Shown in pieces: positions 8,710-17,709 of a DNA stretch of 64,000 nt; position 1 is the first letter of the stretch, and every line of letters starts with the position of its first letter. Source of the DNA: Couchioplanes caeruleus (lineage in GTDB: Bacteria > Actinomycetota > Actinomycetes > Mycobacteriales > Micromonosporaceae); NCBI RefSeq assembly GCF_003751945.1, contig NZ_RJKL01000001.1:4092001-4156000 (forward strand). The letters run 5' to 3'. A program made the position numbers and the translations under genes. The notes below the pieces were generated by a model. It worked only from the letters and a program-made list of their open reading frames with translations. It did no database searches and was not told where the DNA came from.

Positions 8710-9199
8710 ACCGGCCTCAGAAGTGCGCTACCACCCCGGCGACGCGGCGTCCGCGGCGTGGCGCGGTGGGGGCAGCGGAAGGCGACGGGCGGCAGGGCGC
8801 GGCCCGCTAGTGCCAGTGACCGCCATGTTCGACCTGCCGTAGCCTGGCGCACGGCCGCGGACACGATCCGGTGGCCCGCGCTGACCACGGCGCCGCCGCG
8901 CAGGCGGTCGGCGAGCCGTAGGCGGTCGCGGCGACCGCACGGTGGTCCGACTAGCGAGAACAGCGTCCAGTACGTGTCCGCGGCGGTGACCGCGCTGGAA
9001 TACCGAGATCGTGCTGGATCACCTTCAGCTCGACACCCGCCGCCCCCGCCGCTCGCCGCGATGCACATGCGTCGGCCGGAGAATCTCATAGACTGACAGA
9101 CGGGGTAAAGTCGGATTCATCCGGCTTAACGCGACCTCGGCTCGAGGACTCACCGTCGGCCCGGGGGCAAGAGCCATACCGCTCTGCTGAGGAGAAGAC
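8710..9199. other. Non-coding spacer
   Basis: I see no convincing gene, RNA or repeat. Frames open through it lack recognisable domains and ribosome binding sites. The last 20 bases carry GAGGAGAAGAC, the ribosome binding site of the next gene. Confidence 0.5.
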
Positions 9200-9580
9200 G
9201 TGCCCACCACGGCCACCGTCCTGATCGGCGAATACGATGATGACGTCCGCGACGCGTTCGCTCGGCTGTTCCGCCGCGCCGGCTATCAGGTGCTCACCGC
9301 GTCGGATCCCCTTTCCGTCCTCGACACCGCCTCGCGGGAACAACCGGACATGGTGGTCTTGAATCTGCGCGACGACGACGGTCCCAACGCCTGCCGGGCT
9401 CTGCGTGCCGATGGCCGCACCCAGGCCACGCGAATCCTGATGCTCACCGCCGACCTCTATCCCGACGCTGACGCTGCGGCCGCCGCCGGCGCCGACGCCT
9501 ACATGGCGAAACCGATGAACAACGATGACCTCCTGCACCAGGTCCGCCGCCTGCTCACCGTCGAAACGGGCCGGGGATGA
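9200..9580 (+). CDS. Stand-alone receiver-domain protein with Asn at the phospho-Asp position
   Basis: 126 residues, one receiver domain only, starting at a GTG after GAGGAG. Beta-1 acidic residues (GEYDDDVRDAF), the conserved Thr/Ser position (MLTAD) and the conserved Lys (YMAKPM) are present. The strand that normally ends with the phosphorylated Asp reads PDMVVLNLRDDDG, with Asn at that position. The domain may therefore be phosphorylation-independent (pseudo-receiver), or use a neighbouring Asp. No output domain is attached and no kinase is adjacent. Confidence 0.8.
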   Translation: MPTTATVLIGEYDDDVRDAFARLFRRAGYQVLTASDPLSVLDTASREQPDMVVLNLRDDDGPNACRALRADGRTQATRILMLTADLYPDADAAAAAGADAYMAKPMNNDDLLHQVRRLLTVETGRG

Positions 9581-9869
9581 CGTGAGCGAAGACGCAACAG
9601 ACCTATGTGGAATGCCTTCGCGTTGAGCGGACGGCACTGCCATGCCCGCCGGCAGGGTGATCGACCCTCAGCTCATATCCGAACCGCTGAACAGGCCACT
9701 ACTGCGTCACCGAACTCCGCTTTTCCGCGGCGGGCGACGGTCGACTCGCGGTTCCGCGGCCGCCCGCCCGCACTCTTCCTGTCGCGGCAGAAGATGCCCA
9801 CTCCCGGGCGGGAATTGCTCGCCAGGAGTGCCTCGCATCGCCCGCCCGGACGTCGATGACCCGGAGGCC

Positions 9870-10253
9870 CGGGGTCAGAGGGCGGCAGCGTCGCCCTGCC
9901 GCTTCAGGGGGAGCTGTTGCGGCGGGCCAGTGCTGCCACACCACCTTGCCGCCCTCGGTCGCCAGGCTGCCCCAGCGGCGCGACATCGCTTCGACGAGCA
10001 TCCGCCCACGCGCCGTGTTCGGGTCGGTCGCCGACCCGTCGCCCACCGCGATCATGAGATAGCGGTCACCTCGGCAAGATCCACCACAATCGCGTCGGGC
10101 AGGCAGCTCGACCAGGCACTTCATCAAGGCCGCGCGGATCCGCGGCGCGGAAACGCCGGACAGATCTCCGATGCCCCGAAGGGGAAGGGACGTGCCGACC
10201 CGTTCCACGTCACAGCGAAACTCCGGCACGTCACCAGTGTCGCTCACCCGCAT
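9870..10253 (-). pseudogene. Broken STAS-ATPase (anti-sigma type) gene
   Basis: From the ATG at 10253 the frame reads a STAS-like start (VPEFRCDVERVGTSLPL, then RIRAALMKCLVELP). The expected next strand (PDAIVVDLAEVTAIS) is in the +1 frame and hits TGA. The original frame then runs into a C-terminal HATPase_c piece (RMLVEAMSRRWG, then TEGGKVVWQHWP). The middle of the protein is missing. The likely origin is an RsbV/RsbW-type fusion like the one at 34.1-34.9 kb, with a frameshift plus an internal deletion. Confidence 0.6.
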
Positions 10254-10491
10254 CTGTCGAGACCCACATCGGCAAGGCCGGTTTCGTCCGGGCAGCTCAG
10301 TAGCCATCTCGTGGCGCGGTGCGCCACGCCGCCCGCAGCATGCCGATGTCAAAGTCCTCGATGCGCCACGATCGTGCACGACTCCGGCGCCGTGGCTGGC
10401 GCGACGATCGGGACGGTTATCGCAGGCCCCGGCGGGTATGCCTCGGGATGATCAGCCGGATCGGCTCCGGCGACGACGGAAGGGAGACATC

Positions 10492-10704
10492 ATGACGACC
10501 GAGCCCATCGACACGGACGTGCCGGGGCAGCCGCGCGACCGCGGCGAGCACGGCGGCGCCTCGCTACGCCCGAATGACGACGAACTGGAGCTACGGACCG
10601 AACGGGAGCGCGTCGAGGCGGGGCTGCAGCCGTACGCGTCGCAGGACGTCCCGCCGGCCACCGACGCGCCCGCGCCGTACGATCCCGACGCGGACGGCGT
10701 GTAG
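10492..10704 (+). CDS. Small acidic hypothetical protein
   Basis: 70 residues, ATG preceded by GGAAGGGAG. It is highly hydrophilic and acidic with no membrane segment or cysteine; the C-terminus (YDPDADGV) is Asp-rich. No family recognised. The strong ribosome binding site is the main support. Confidence 0.55.
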   Translation: MTTEPIDTDVPGQPRDRGEHGGASLRPNDDELELRTERERVEAGLQPYASQDVPPATDAPAPYDPDADGV

Positions 10705-10810
10705 TACAGCCGGGTCGAACGAATAGCACGCCGAGGCTGCCCCAGCGCTACAACCGGACGCCGGGGTGCAGCCTCGGGGATAGGCGGGGCGATCGCCGGC
10801 GCCGCGGGGG

Positions 10811-11212
10811 TCAGGCAGGCGGGATGCGGTTTGCCTGCTGGTCGCTGGGTTCGGTACGGGCCAGCAGTTCCTCGAGCATGGCCTTGACCTCGTCGTCACC
10901 GTCGGCGCTTTCCGCGCTGTTGCGGTGGATCAGGTAGGCGGTCAGCGCGACGAAGCTGAACAGTTGCAGGAACTCGCTCTGCCAGTTTTCGAAGGTGGCG
11001 GACAGGAACTGTGGCCAGAACTGCGCCCACTCGAACGACTGGCCGTGCTCTGCGGCGTCGTTGCTGACCTCGGCGACCTGGGCGACGAACTGCCCCACCC
11101 AGGAGGCCAGGAAGAGGCCGACCAGCACGATGGTCAGCATGTGGTCGTGCAGCCAGCCGCGGCGCGCGCTGCGCGGCGGCAAGCGCCGACGCCAACTGTC
11201 GGTGTCCGACAT
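10811..11212 (-). CDS. DUF6766-like small membrane protein
   Basis: 133 residues with two membrane segments (MLTIVLVGLFLASWVGQFVA and the later LFSFVALTAYLI). Between them lies a conserved aromatic stretch (WAQFWPQFLSATFENWQSEF) that I associate with DUF6766. The ATG at 11212 follows GGAGGGGAG. Function unknown; it sits in the inner membrane with cytoplasmic tails. Confidence 0.7.
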   Translation of the reverse strand: MSDTDSWRRRLPPRSARRGWLHDHMLTIVLVGLFLASWVGQFVAQVAEVSNDAAEHGQSFEWAQFWPQFLSATFENWQSEFLQLFSFVALTAYLIHRNSAESADGDDEVKAMLEELLARTEPSDQQANRIPPA

Positions 11213-11410
11213 TTCGGCTCCCCTCCATGCCCGCCCGTACGGTCAGGCGGTAACGGGTTGCCCGAAAACGATCCGGATCAATCCTGCACACGCGGTGCGA
11301 GTCGTGGCAGCGCAGGCTGCGGCCGGCCGGCTGCTGATCGACTCGTTCATGCTGCTGGACCTGAACGCCGCGCACCGGCGCGGTGCCGCACCGAGTGGCT
11401 CCGTCCCTCG

Positions 11411-11550
11411 GACCGCGTAACGCCACCGCCCGCTGGCCCATCACGCGGCTGTGCACCGCGGCGTCGGTGTCGGCGCGGCGCCACAGGCCGGGCAGCCAGG
11501 AGTAGCCCTGCAGCGCCAGCCCCACGGTGTCGTCGAGATACGAACGCCCC
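11411..11550 (-). pseudogene. CYP152-type cytochrome P450 N-terminal fragment
   Basis: About 45 codons read DDTVGLALQGYSWLPGLWRR, then VHSRVMGQRAVALRGP. This matches the start of fatty-acid peroxygenase P450s (CYP152 family), where a leading DxTxxLxxxGY and a later RxxGxxAVxLxGP are typical. The frame then loses similarity, with no heme-binding region nearby. It is a remnant only. Confidence 0.55.
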
Positions 11551-11810
11551 TGTTTCACCGTGGCGGCGCTATGCCCAACAGAACCCCCCGCGGGAGATGT
11601 ACGCGACGGAGACGTTCCGGTATTGACCCCCATGTTCGCCCCGACGTCTTCGACGACACCGTGGCCCCTGCGGCGGCCCGCGCGGGTGCGCCGCCGAACG
11701 GCGTGCGGGTTCGGCGAACATCCCGAGACCGCCGCGCGGCGCACGCACTGGACCTGCCGGATGGCCCGGCGCCTTCCGGTGCCGCCCTCACCGGCAAGTC
11801 CCCAGCCTGC

Positions 11811-11981
11811 TCAGGACTTGCCACCCCGCGGGGTGCCCTCCTTACTTCGTTCCTTGTCCGTGTGGTGGTCGATCTGCTTCGAGGCACCCTGCGAGACACC
11901 CGCCTCACTGGCGCTCATGCCTTGCCGCTTGGCGTCTCGCGCCGCGGCTTGCAGTTCGTCCTGATTCGCATTCTTCGACAT
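11811..11981 (-). CDS. Small hydrophilic hypothetical protein (56 aa)
   Basis: An ATG at 11981 preceded by GGGAAGG opens a 56-residue frame rich in Gln, Ala, Lys and Ser. It starts MSKNANQDELQAAARDAKRQ and ends with a Lys/Gly-rich tail (KEGTPRGGKS). There is no membrane segment. The amino-acid composition resembles small stress-associated proteins, but I recognise no family. Confidence 0.6.
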   Translation of the reverse strand: MSKNANQDELQAAARDAKRQGMSASEAGVSQGASKQIDHHTDKERSKEGTPRGGKS

Positions 11982-12761
11982 GACGCCTTCCCATCAGAGG
12001 CTCCGACGGCGGCAGCAGCCACCTCCGTGACGCCGCTGCGGATACCCGGCCGATCCCGCCCCTAACGCCCTCGCGCCTCCCGAAACTTGCATGTAAGGGC
12101 CGCTCGAAAGTGGGCACGCGCCCTAGCCCTGCGCATGACCCACCAATTCTGCCTGTATTCACCCGAAGCACCGTTTCTCCCACTTACATAGGGCTCGCTT
12201 ACCCTGGCCCCATGCAGGGCGTCGAGTCCGGTCAATCACACATCCCTGGCCAGAACCCCGCTCTCGCCCAACGCGATCTTTGAGTCGGATGTCCTGTTCC
12301 ATATTTGCTGAGTGGATTTGGCTGTAGCAAACGAGTTCCTCTACGGCGCGAACCAACCCACGGTGGCCCTATCCCCGAGGTACAAGAGCTCGGGAGGAGG
12401 CGATCATGAACGGCGGTGAACCTGCTGGAGTGCACCGCCGACGCGGCTGCACCGATCCGAGGGCAGGACGGCGACCGGGCGCCCGCTGCCCCTTGCGGTT
12501 GACCACGACGATGGCGATCACCGCGATTAGGGCGGCGGCGACGATGCCGAGGGTCACCTTCAGGTTGGTGCTCAGCCCGGTCGTGCGCAGTTGGCGCGCC
12601 AGTTCAGCCAGCGCCGCGGGACAACCCGGTGCCTCGCGCAAGCCAGCGGCACCCGCAGTCAGGTTGCTTTGATTGCTGTGCCGTCAGTTGTGTCCGGTAC
12701 TCCGCTGAGCCAGGCGGAATGTCGACGGCTCAGCGGAGCACCTGGGGACATCCGTCGTGGG
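11982..12761. other. Long spacer, one doubtful small membrane frame
   Basis: No confident gene. A minus-strand frame at 12369-12641 contains one hydrophobic helix (LKVTLGIVAAALIAVIAIVV) followed by basic residues and could be a degraded membrane protein; it has no clear ribosome binding site. The rest shows nothing recognisable. Confidence 0.35.
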
Positions 12762-14186
12762 TCATCGGGTGGTCGACGCCGTCTCGGCCTGCACCGCGGT
12801 CGGCGTGGTGTTGCGCTTGAGGGTGATGGCGGCCAGAGCGGCGGCCGCTGCGGCGATACCGGCGGCGCCGAACAGTGCCGCGGAGTAGCCGTTGGTGAGG
12901 GCGGGCGGGTCGCCGAGCTGGTCGGCGCCGTGGGCGGCGGCGAGCGCCGTCATGGCTGCCAGGCCGAGGGCGGAGCCGACCTGATAGCTGGTGTTGACGA
13001 TGCCGGAGGCGAGGCCGCCTTCCTCGGGACGGGCGCTGGACAGGGCGGTGCCCAGCGAGGGGATGAAGGCCAGGGCCATGCCGAGCGCGGCGACCAGGGA
13101 GGCGGGCAGTACGTCGATCAGGTAGCTGCCGGTCGGGCGGATCAGGGCGAGCCAGCCGAGGCCGGCGGCCAGCACGGCGAGGCCGGTGACGATCATCGTC
13201 TTGGGGCCGAACCGGGCGATCGTGCGGGGTGCGAGCGCGATCATGCCGATCATGATGAGGACGGTCATCGGCAGCAGCGCGGCGCCGCCGGGGAAGGCGC
13301 TGTAGCCGAGGACCTGCTGCAGGTAGAGGTTGAGGTAGAACCACATCGGGATCCAGGCCGCGCCGAGCAGCATCTGGGCGAGGTTGGCGGCGCCGAGGTT
13401 CGGGCTGCGGAAGATGCCCAGCCGTACCAGCGGTTCACGCCGGGTGGCCTGGACGGCGAGGAAGGTGATCAGCAGCACCGCGGCGCCGCCGAGCACGCCC
13501 CAGGTCTGCATGGATGCCCAGCCGACTTCCGGGGCACGGACGATGGCGTAGACGGCGGCCGCCAGACCCGCGGTTACGGTCAGCGCGCCGGCCACGTCCA
13601 GGCTGCCGCGGCGGGCGCCGCCGGCGGGCATCAGCGCCGGGGTGGCGATGAGTGCGAGCGCGGCGATGGGGATGTTGAGGTAGAACACCCACGGCCAGCT
13701 GACGTACTCGGTGATGACGCCGCCGAGGAACACTCCGGCGGTGCCGCCGGCGGGGGCGGCGGCGCCGTACAGGGCGAGGGCCTTGGTGAGTTCCTTGGGC
13801 TCGGCCCCGAACAGCATGATGAGCAGGGTCAGGGCGGACGGGGCGATGAGGGCGGCGCCGGCACCCTGCACGGCACGGGAGGCCAGCTCGACCTCGACGG
13901 TGCCGGCCAGGCCGGCGGCGGCTGAACCGGCCAGCAGCACTGCCCAGCCGGTGGCGAAGACGCGGCGGGCGCCGAACTGGTCGGAGAGTCGGCCGCCGAG
14001 TAGCAGCAGGCCGCCGAACGCGACGACGTAGGCGTTGAAGACCCAGGTCAGCTCGCCGGGTGTGAACCCGAGGTCTTCGCGCATACGGGGCAGGGCCACG
14101 CCGATGATCGAGGTGTCCATGATGACCATGAACTGGGCGAGTGCGATGAGCGCGAGGGCCCACCAGCGTAGGGAACTGCGGGACAT
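12762..14186 (-). CDS. DHA2-type (EmrB/QacA) MFS efflux transporter
   Basis: 474 residues with about 14 hydrophobic segments. Motif D1 (MDTSIIGVALPRMREDLGF), motif A (LLLLGGRLSDQFGARRVF) and motif C (GAAAPAGGTAGVFLGGVIT) place it in the 14-TM drug:H+ antiporter group. It probably exports organic cations or toxins. The ATG follows AGGAGGAACGGTC. Two GC-box palindromes directly upstream suggest control by a CsoR-family repressor, which is unusual for this transporter class; the csoR gene at 18.6 kb is a candidate. Confidence 0.88.
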   Translation of the reverse strand: MSRSSLRWWALALIALAQFMVIMDTSIIGVALPRMREDLGFTPGELTWVFNAYVVAFGGLLLLGGRLSDQFGARRVFATGWAVLLAGSAAAGLAGTVEVELASRAVQGAGAALIAPSALTLLIMLFGAEPKELTKALALYGAAAPAGGTAGVFLGGVITEYVSWPWVFYLNIPIAALALIATPALMPAGGARRGSLDVAGALTVTAGLAAAVYAIVRAPEVGWASMQTWGVLGGAAVLLITFLAVQATRREPLVRLGIFRSPNLGAANLAQMLLGAAWIPMWFYLNLYLQQVLGYSAFPGGAALLPMTVLIMIGMIALAPRTIARFGPKTMIVTGLAVLAAGLGWLALIRPTGSYLIDVLPASLVAALGMALAFIPSLGTALSSARPEEGGLASGIVNTSYQVGSALGLAAMTALAAAHGADQLGDPPALTNGYSAALFGAAGIAAAAAALAAITLKRNTTPTAVQAETASTTR

Positions 14187-14201
14187 GACCGTTCCTCCTT
14201 A

Positions 14202-14220
14202 ATACCCCCGGGGGGTATAT
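14202..14220. promoter_or_regulatory. CsoR-type operator (proximal)
   Basis: An ATACCCCC-GGGGGTAT palindrome lies about 15 bp before the DHA2 start codon, so it overlaps the probable promoter or leader. It is the same box as at 22477 and 26978. Confidence 0.7.
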
Positions 14221-14237
14221 GCGTTGGCCGTCATTGT

Positions 14238-14253
14238 TACCCCCCGGGGGTAT
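14238..14253. promoter_or_regulatory. CsoR-type operator (distal)
   Basis: A second TACCCCCCGGGGGTA box, about 36 bp from the first centre to centre, which is more than three helical turns. The pair suggests cooperative or two-tetramer binding. Confidence 0.7.
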
Positions 14254-14259
14254 CCATCG

Positions 14260-14974
14260 TCAAGGCCTCGGCAGCATGCGACCAGTCGCTGCCGAGTGAA
14301 GCCGGGACCGGCGCCGTGCTCGGGCGGTTTCGCCACCGGCCCGAGTCCGAGCACGACCGATCCGCGGCGCGGACTGACATAGTCGCCGCTGCCTAGAGGG
14401 GCGGGCGTCGAGATCGTGCTCGAAGTCGACCACCTGAGTCAGGTGACGGCGCTGCATGATCACTGCCGGGATCGCGGAGTGGTGGTGGAAGCGCGGGTCG
14501 ACCTTTCTGCACCGACGACCCGCACACGTCCGATACGCCTGGGCCGTGCGGGTCGCGACCGCCAATCGGACACTTGACCGACATCGGCTTTGCGGTGAGA
14601 ACTTGAGCCGCCTGCGAGGTTCATGGCGAATCTGTTCAGCTTGAGCGCCCACCGCGATCGGCGCCCGGTACGCCATTTTCTGTGATCAGACCCACCCACC
14701 ATGTTGACCGTCGTGTGACCAGGTGCATGCGTAACGTGCCGGTTTTCGTCATGGACAGGCTGCAACCGGACAGCCACCGATATGCCAAACACGAAGCGTG
14801 ACGGACTGCGGCCCGGCAGTGGCTCGGGAAATCGGATAGGCAGGAGGGGCCGGTGAGCGACCGCCCACCGCTCGCACCGCCTGGATCACGCCGAGCCCTG
14901 CCCCGGTCTGGGGGTGCGACCACGAGGTATGCGAACAACCATGAAGGCATACGGGGGCAGGGACGGGGGACCCA
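14260..14974. other. Non-coding spacer before the riboswitch
   Basis: About 700 bp between divergent genes without a gene I can support. Open frames here lack ribosome binding sites and domain similarity. The promoter for the riboswitch-led transcript should lie near its right end. Confidence 0.45.
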
Positions 14975-15095
14975 TTTCCGGTCCGCGCCCGGGTCGTCTG
15001 GCCCGGCGGACCTCGGGGTGAAGTCGCCACCCGGCGACCGGGCACACCTTCCCGCCCGAACCCGACAGCTAACCTCGCAGGCGTGCCGGAGGGAA
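14975..15095 (+). promoter_or_regulatory. c-di-AMP riboswitch (ydaO/yuaA class)
   Basis: The leader contains the class hallmarks: a 5' segment ending CGGGGTGAAGTCG, then a strongly conserved 3' segment CCGAACCCGACAGCTAACCT followed by CGCAGGCG. In actinomycetes this RNA typically precedes cell-wall hydrolase genes and turns them off at high c-di-AMP. The next gene is an NlpC/P60 protein, the expected target. The 5' boundary is approximate. Confidence 0.85.
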
Positions 15096-15104
15096 TCTTC
15101 TACC

Positions 15105-15899
15105 GTGCACGAACGCAGTTCGAGCCGGGGCCGCCGCATGTCCGCCGGCACCGGAACCGTCGCAATGTCCCTGGGTCTCTGCCTCTGCGCCGGCCAGCTC
15201 GTCGCACCGCCGGCAGCCTCCGCAGCCGCTGCCGCTCCCGTCACCACGACGGTCGCCGCGGCGCGGCCGGTTAAGCCGGCCGTCGCCGCCTCCTACGACA
15301 AGCGCACGATCAGCCGAGGTGCGAAGGTCCGCGTGACCACCACGCTGATCGACCCCAAGACCGGCAAGAAGCTGGTCGGCGGCTACGTCCTGCTCCAGGG
15401 CAAGTATGGCAACAAGTGGAAGACCTGGCAGCGCAAACGCAACACGTCCGGCGTCGTCGCGTTCCGCACCGGGCCCCACGTGACGAGGTGGTTCCGCACC
15501 ACCTACGGCACGGCGGCTACCACGCCCGTCCAGATCACCGTCAGGACCGACGGCGCGAGGATCCTGGCTGAGGCCAGGAAGCACAAGGGCGCGCCCTACG
15601 TGTTCGGCGCAGCCGGCCCCAAGCGCTTCGACTGCTCGGGTTACACGCAGTACGTCTACAAGAAGGCAGTAGGAAAGAAGCTGCCGCACAAGGCGAACTT
15701 GCAGCAGAGGTACGGCAAGGCGGTCAGCAAGAGCAACAAGAAGGCCGGCGATCTGCTCGTCTTCCGCTCCGGGTCCTACGGCACCCACGTCGCCATCTAT
15801 GCGGGCGGCGGCTACATGTGGGCCTCGCCGCGCGCCGGCAAGACCGTCAGCAAGCAGAAGGTCTACAGCAGCAACTACGTGGTACGCCGGATGATCTGA
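15105..15899 (+). CDS. Secreted NlpC/P60 peptidoglycan endopeptidase
   Basis: 264 residues from a GTG preceded by GGAGGG. The start gives a twin-Arg-containing n-region (SSRGRRMS) and a long hydrophobic signal, cleaved near AASAAA. A beta-rich domain with Lys-rich strands follows (about residues 60-145). The C-terminal NlpC/P60 domain has the catalytic Cys in KRFDCSGYTQYVY and His in YGTHVAIYAGGGY. It would cleave gamma-D-Glu-diamino-acid bonds in wall peptides during growth or spore germination. The upstream c-di-AMP riboswitch gives its regulation. Confidence 0.9.
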   Translation: MHERSSSRGRRMSAGTGTVAMSLGLCLCAGQLVAPPAASAAAAAPVTTTVAAARPVKPAVAASYDKRTISRGAKVRVTTTLIDPKTGKKLVGGYVLLQGKYGNKWKTWQRKRNTSGVVAFRTGPHVTRWFRTTYGTAATTPVQITVRTDGARILAEARKHKGAPYVFGAAGPKRFDCSGYTQYVYKKAVGKKLPHKANLQQRYGKAVSKSNKKAGDLLVFRSGSYGTHVAIYAGGGYMWASPRAGKTVSKQKVYSSNYVVRRMI

Positions 15900-15923
15900 C
15901 GCCCGCAGCACGGATGATCGAGC

Positions 15924-15964
15924 CCAGGTGGGGGCGCAACTCGTTGTGTTGCCCCCTCACCTGG
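15924..15964 (+). terminator. Long hairpin terminator
   Basis: Arms CCAGGTGGGGGC and GCCCCCTCACCTGG pair almost perfectly around an AACTCGTTGTGTT loop, 24 bp after the NlpC/P60 stop. It overlaps the stop codon of the convergent hydrolase gene and probably serves both directions. Confidence 0.72.
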
Positions 15965-16904
15965 ACCCGTACGCCGCGTGGCGACCTACCTGGCCGACCG
16001 CGGGCGGGGATTCCGGGCGTAGGTGTGTAGCGGGAGCGAGCCGGTATCCGTCGCCGTCACGTCGGAGGAATCCGCCGAGGGGCAGGTGGCTGGGTAGCAG
16101 CAGGGTGTCGGTGTCGGCATACCGGTCGAGGACCGCGCGGCGGTTGGCGGCGGCCTGGACGGGGTCGATGCACAGTGCGGTGCTGATGTCAGGATGGCGC
16201 AACTGCAGGGGGTGGTGGATCAGGTCACCGGCCAGCAGGGCCCGTCGTCCCTGGCTGGCCACCTCGACCAGGACGTGTCCGGGTGTGTGCCCGGGTGCGG
16301 GTACGAGCCGGACCTCTCCGTCGAGGTCGTGGTCGGGTGGGCACGGCAGTAATTGCCCCGCGGCCTGGACGGGCAGCACGCTGTCGGCGACGGGGACCGA
16401 GGGCGTGGTCGCGGTGGCGTGGTCGAGTTCGGGTCGGGTGATCAGGTACTGGGCGTTCGGGAAGGTCGGGCGCAGGTGGCCGTCGGTCAGCGTGGTGTTC
16501 CAGCCGATGTGGTCGTGGTGCAGGTGGGTGTTGATGACCGTGTCCACGTCGGCTGGTGCGATGCCCGCACGCTCCAAAGCGGACAGCCAGCGGGAGTCCA
16601 GTCCTCGACGGGGGTGCGGGCGGGCCGGTTTCGGGCCGCCGAGGCAGGTGTCGACGAGGATCACCCGGTCGGCGCCGAGGATCGCGAATCCCTGTGAGGC
16701 CATGCGCAGGAAGGTGCCGGACGGGTCTGTGTAGGTGGGGCCGGCGGCCGACAGCAGTGCGGCGAGCAGGTCGGGTGCCAGATGCGGGTAGGTGGCCTTG
16801 GCAGGCAGCGCGGGCCCGACCGCCTCGACGAGGGGGATGATCCGGCGCCGCCCGACCTGGATCGGGACCGGTGACATGGTGGGTGTGGTGAGTTCAGCGC
16901 TCAC
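15957..16904 (-). CDS. Metallo-beta-lactamase-fold hydrolase
   Basis: 315 residues with the metal-binding motif NTHLHHDHIGWN (HxHxDH), a second His region (LVPAPGHTPGHVLVE) and an Asp ligand (ALLAGDLIHHP). No signal peptide, so cytoplasmic. This MBL subgroup includes lactonases and related hydrolases; the substrate is not readable. It is divergent from a TetR-type regulator 150 bp away, which probably controls it through the palindrome between them. Confidence 0.85.
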   Translation of the reverse strand: MSAELTTPTMSPVPIQVGRRRIIPLVEAVGPALPAKATYPHLAPDLLAALLSAAGPTYTDPSGTFLRMASQGFAILGADRVILVDTCLGGPKPARPHPRRGLDSRWLSALERAGIAPADVDTVINTHLHHDHIGWNTTLTDGHLRPTFPNAQYLITRPELDHATATTPSVPVADSVLPVQAAGQLLPCPPDHDLDGEVRLVPAPGHTPGHVLVEVASQGRRALLAGDLIHHPLQLRHPDISTALCIDPVQAAANRRAVLDRYADTDTLLLPSHLPLGGFLRRDGDGYRLAPATHLRPESPPAVGQVGRHAAYGSR

Positions 16905-16927
16905 TGGGCGGCCTCCTGTCAGACGGT

Positions 16928-16945
16928 ATGTTCTTTAATGAACAT
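16928..16945. promoter_or_regulatory. Palindromic operator between hydrolase and TetR genes
   Basis: ATGTTC-TTTAAT-GAACAT is a perfect inverted repeat with 6-bp arms in the divergent promoter region, 24 bp before the hydrolase start. It is AT-rich in GC-rich surroundings. Probably bound by the adjacent TetR-type protein. Confidence 0.65.
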
Positions 16946-17053
16946 CTGTCCAGGATCGTCGCCGGGCCGCCGTGGCCCGGCAAGAGGCAAAACCCGGGCC
17001 GCCGTCCATAACGAGACACCGGCAGCCCGATCGTTCAGAAACGGGAAGTGTCG

Positions 17054-17662
17054 ATGGCCACAACACCGGACCGGCGGGTACGGCGTACCCGCGCCGCCCT
17101 GCGCGAGGCACTGCTCGACCTGATGGCCGAGCGCGGCTACGACGCGGTGACCGTGCAGGACATCATCGACCGCGCCGATGTCGGCCGATCCACGTTCTAC
17201 AACCACTACACCGACAAGGACGACCTGCTCCGCGACAATTTCGCCGACCTCCGTACGATCGTCGCGCAGCCGGGCACCGCGACAACCAGCGCCGGGCATC
17301 GACTGCGTTTCAGCCTGCCCCTGCTGCGCCACGTCCAGCAGCAGCGCCGGCTGCTTCTGGCGCTGCTCGCCGGCGGCGGTCGCACACCCGTGCTGCGCCA
17401 GGTCGAACAGGTGCTCATCGACATCGTCCGTGACGAACTCACCGACAGGCGAAGCCCGGACACCGGGAGGATTCCCATCGACGCCCAGGCCCGGTACACC
17501 GTCGGCGCCTACCTGGCCCTCCTGCAATGGTGGCTGACCGACCAGCCGCAGATGGCCCCGGACGAGGCCGACCGAATCTTCCAGACCCTCGTAACACCAG
17601 GCCTGCGGGCCGGCACCCGCCTCGCCCCAACCACCGACGGCTCGGCCCGGCCGACGCGGTGA
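17054..17662 (+). CDS. TetR-family transcriptional regulator
   Basis: 202 residues from the ATG at 17054, placed a normal distance after GGGAAG; the GTG two codons earlier is too close. The HTH (VTVQDIIDRADVGRSTFYNH, then YTDKDDLL) is classic TetR. The C-terminal ligand domain has helices such as ARYTVGAYLALLQWWLTD, common in TetR proteins next to hydrolases and dehydrogenases. It likely represses itself and the divergent MBL hydrolase. Confidence 0.87.
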   Translation: MATTPDRRVRRTRAALREALLDLMAERGYDAVTVQDIIDRADVGRSTFYNHYTDKDDLLRDNFADLRTIVAQPGTATTSAGHRLRFSLPLLRHVQQQRRLLLALLAGGGRTPVLRQVEQVLIDIVRDELTDRRSPDTGRIPIDAQARYTVGAYLALLQWWLTDQPQMAPDEADRIFQTLVTPGLRAGTRLAPTTDGSARPTR

Positions 17663-17709
17663 CGGCAACGGATGCCGCCGGGACGGCGCCTAGCCTGGCG
17701 CGGGGCGAC

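Noticed and set aside
12591..13925. A 444-codon plus frame antisense to the DHA2 transporter
   Set aside because: Low-complexity Gly/Glu/Gln shadow; no domain.
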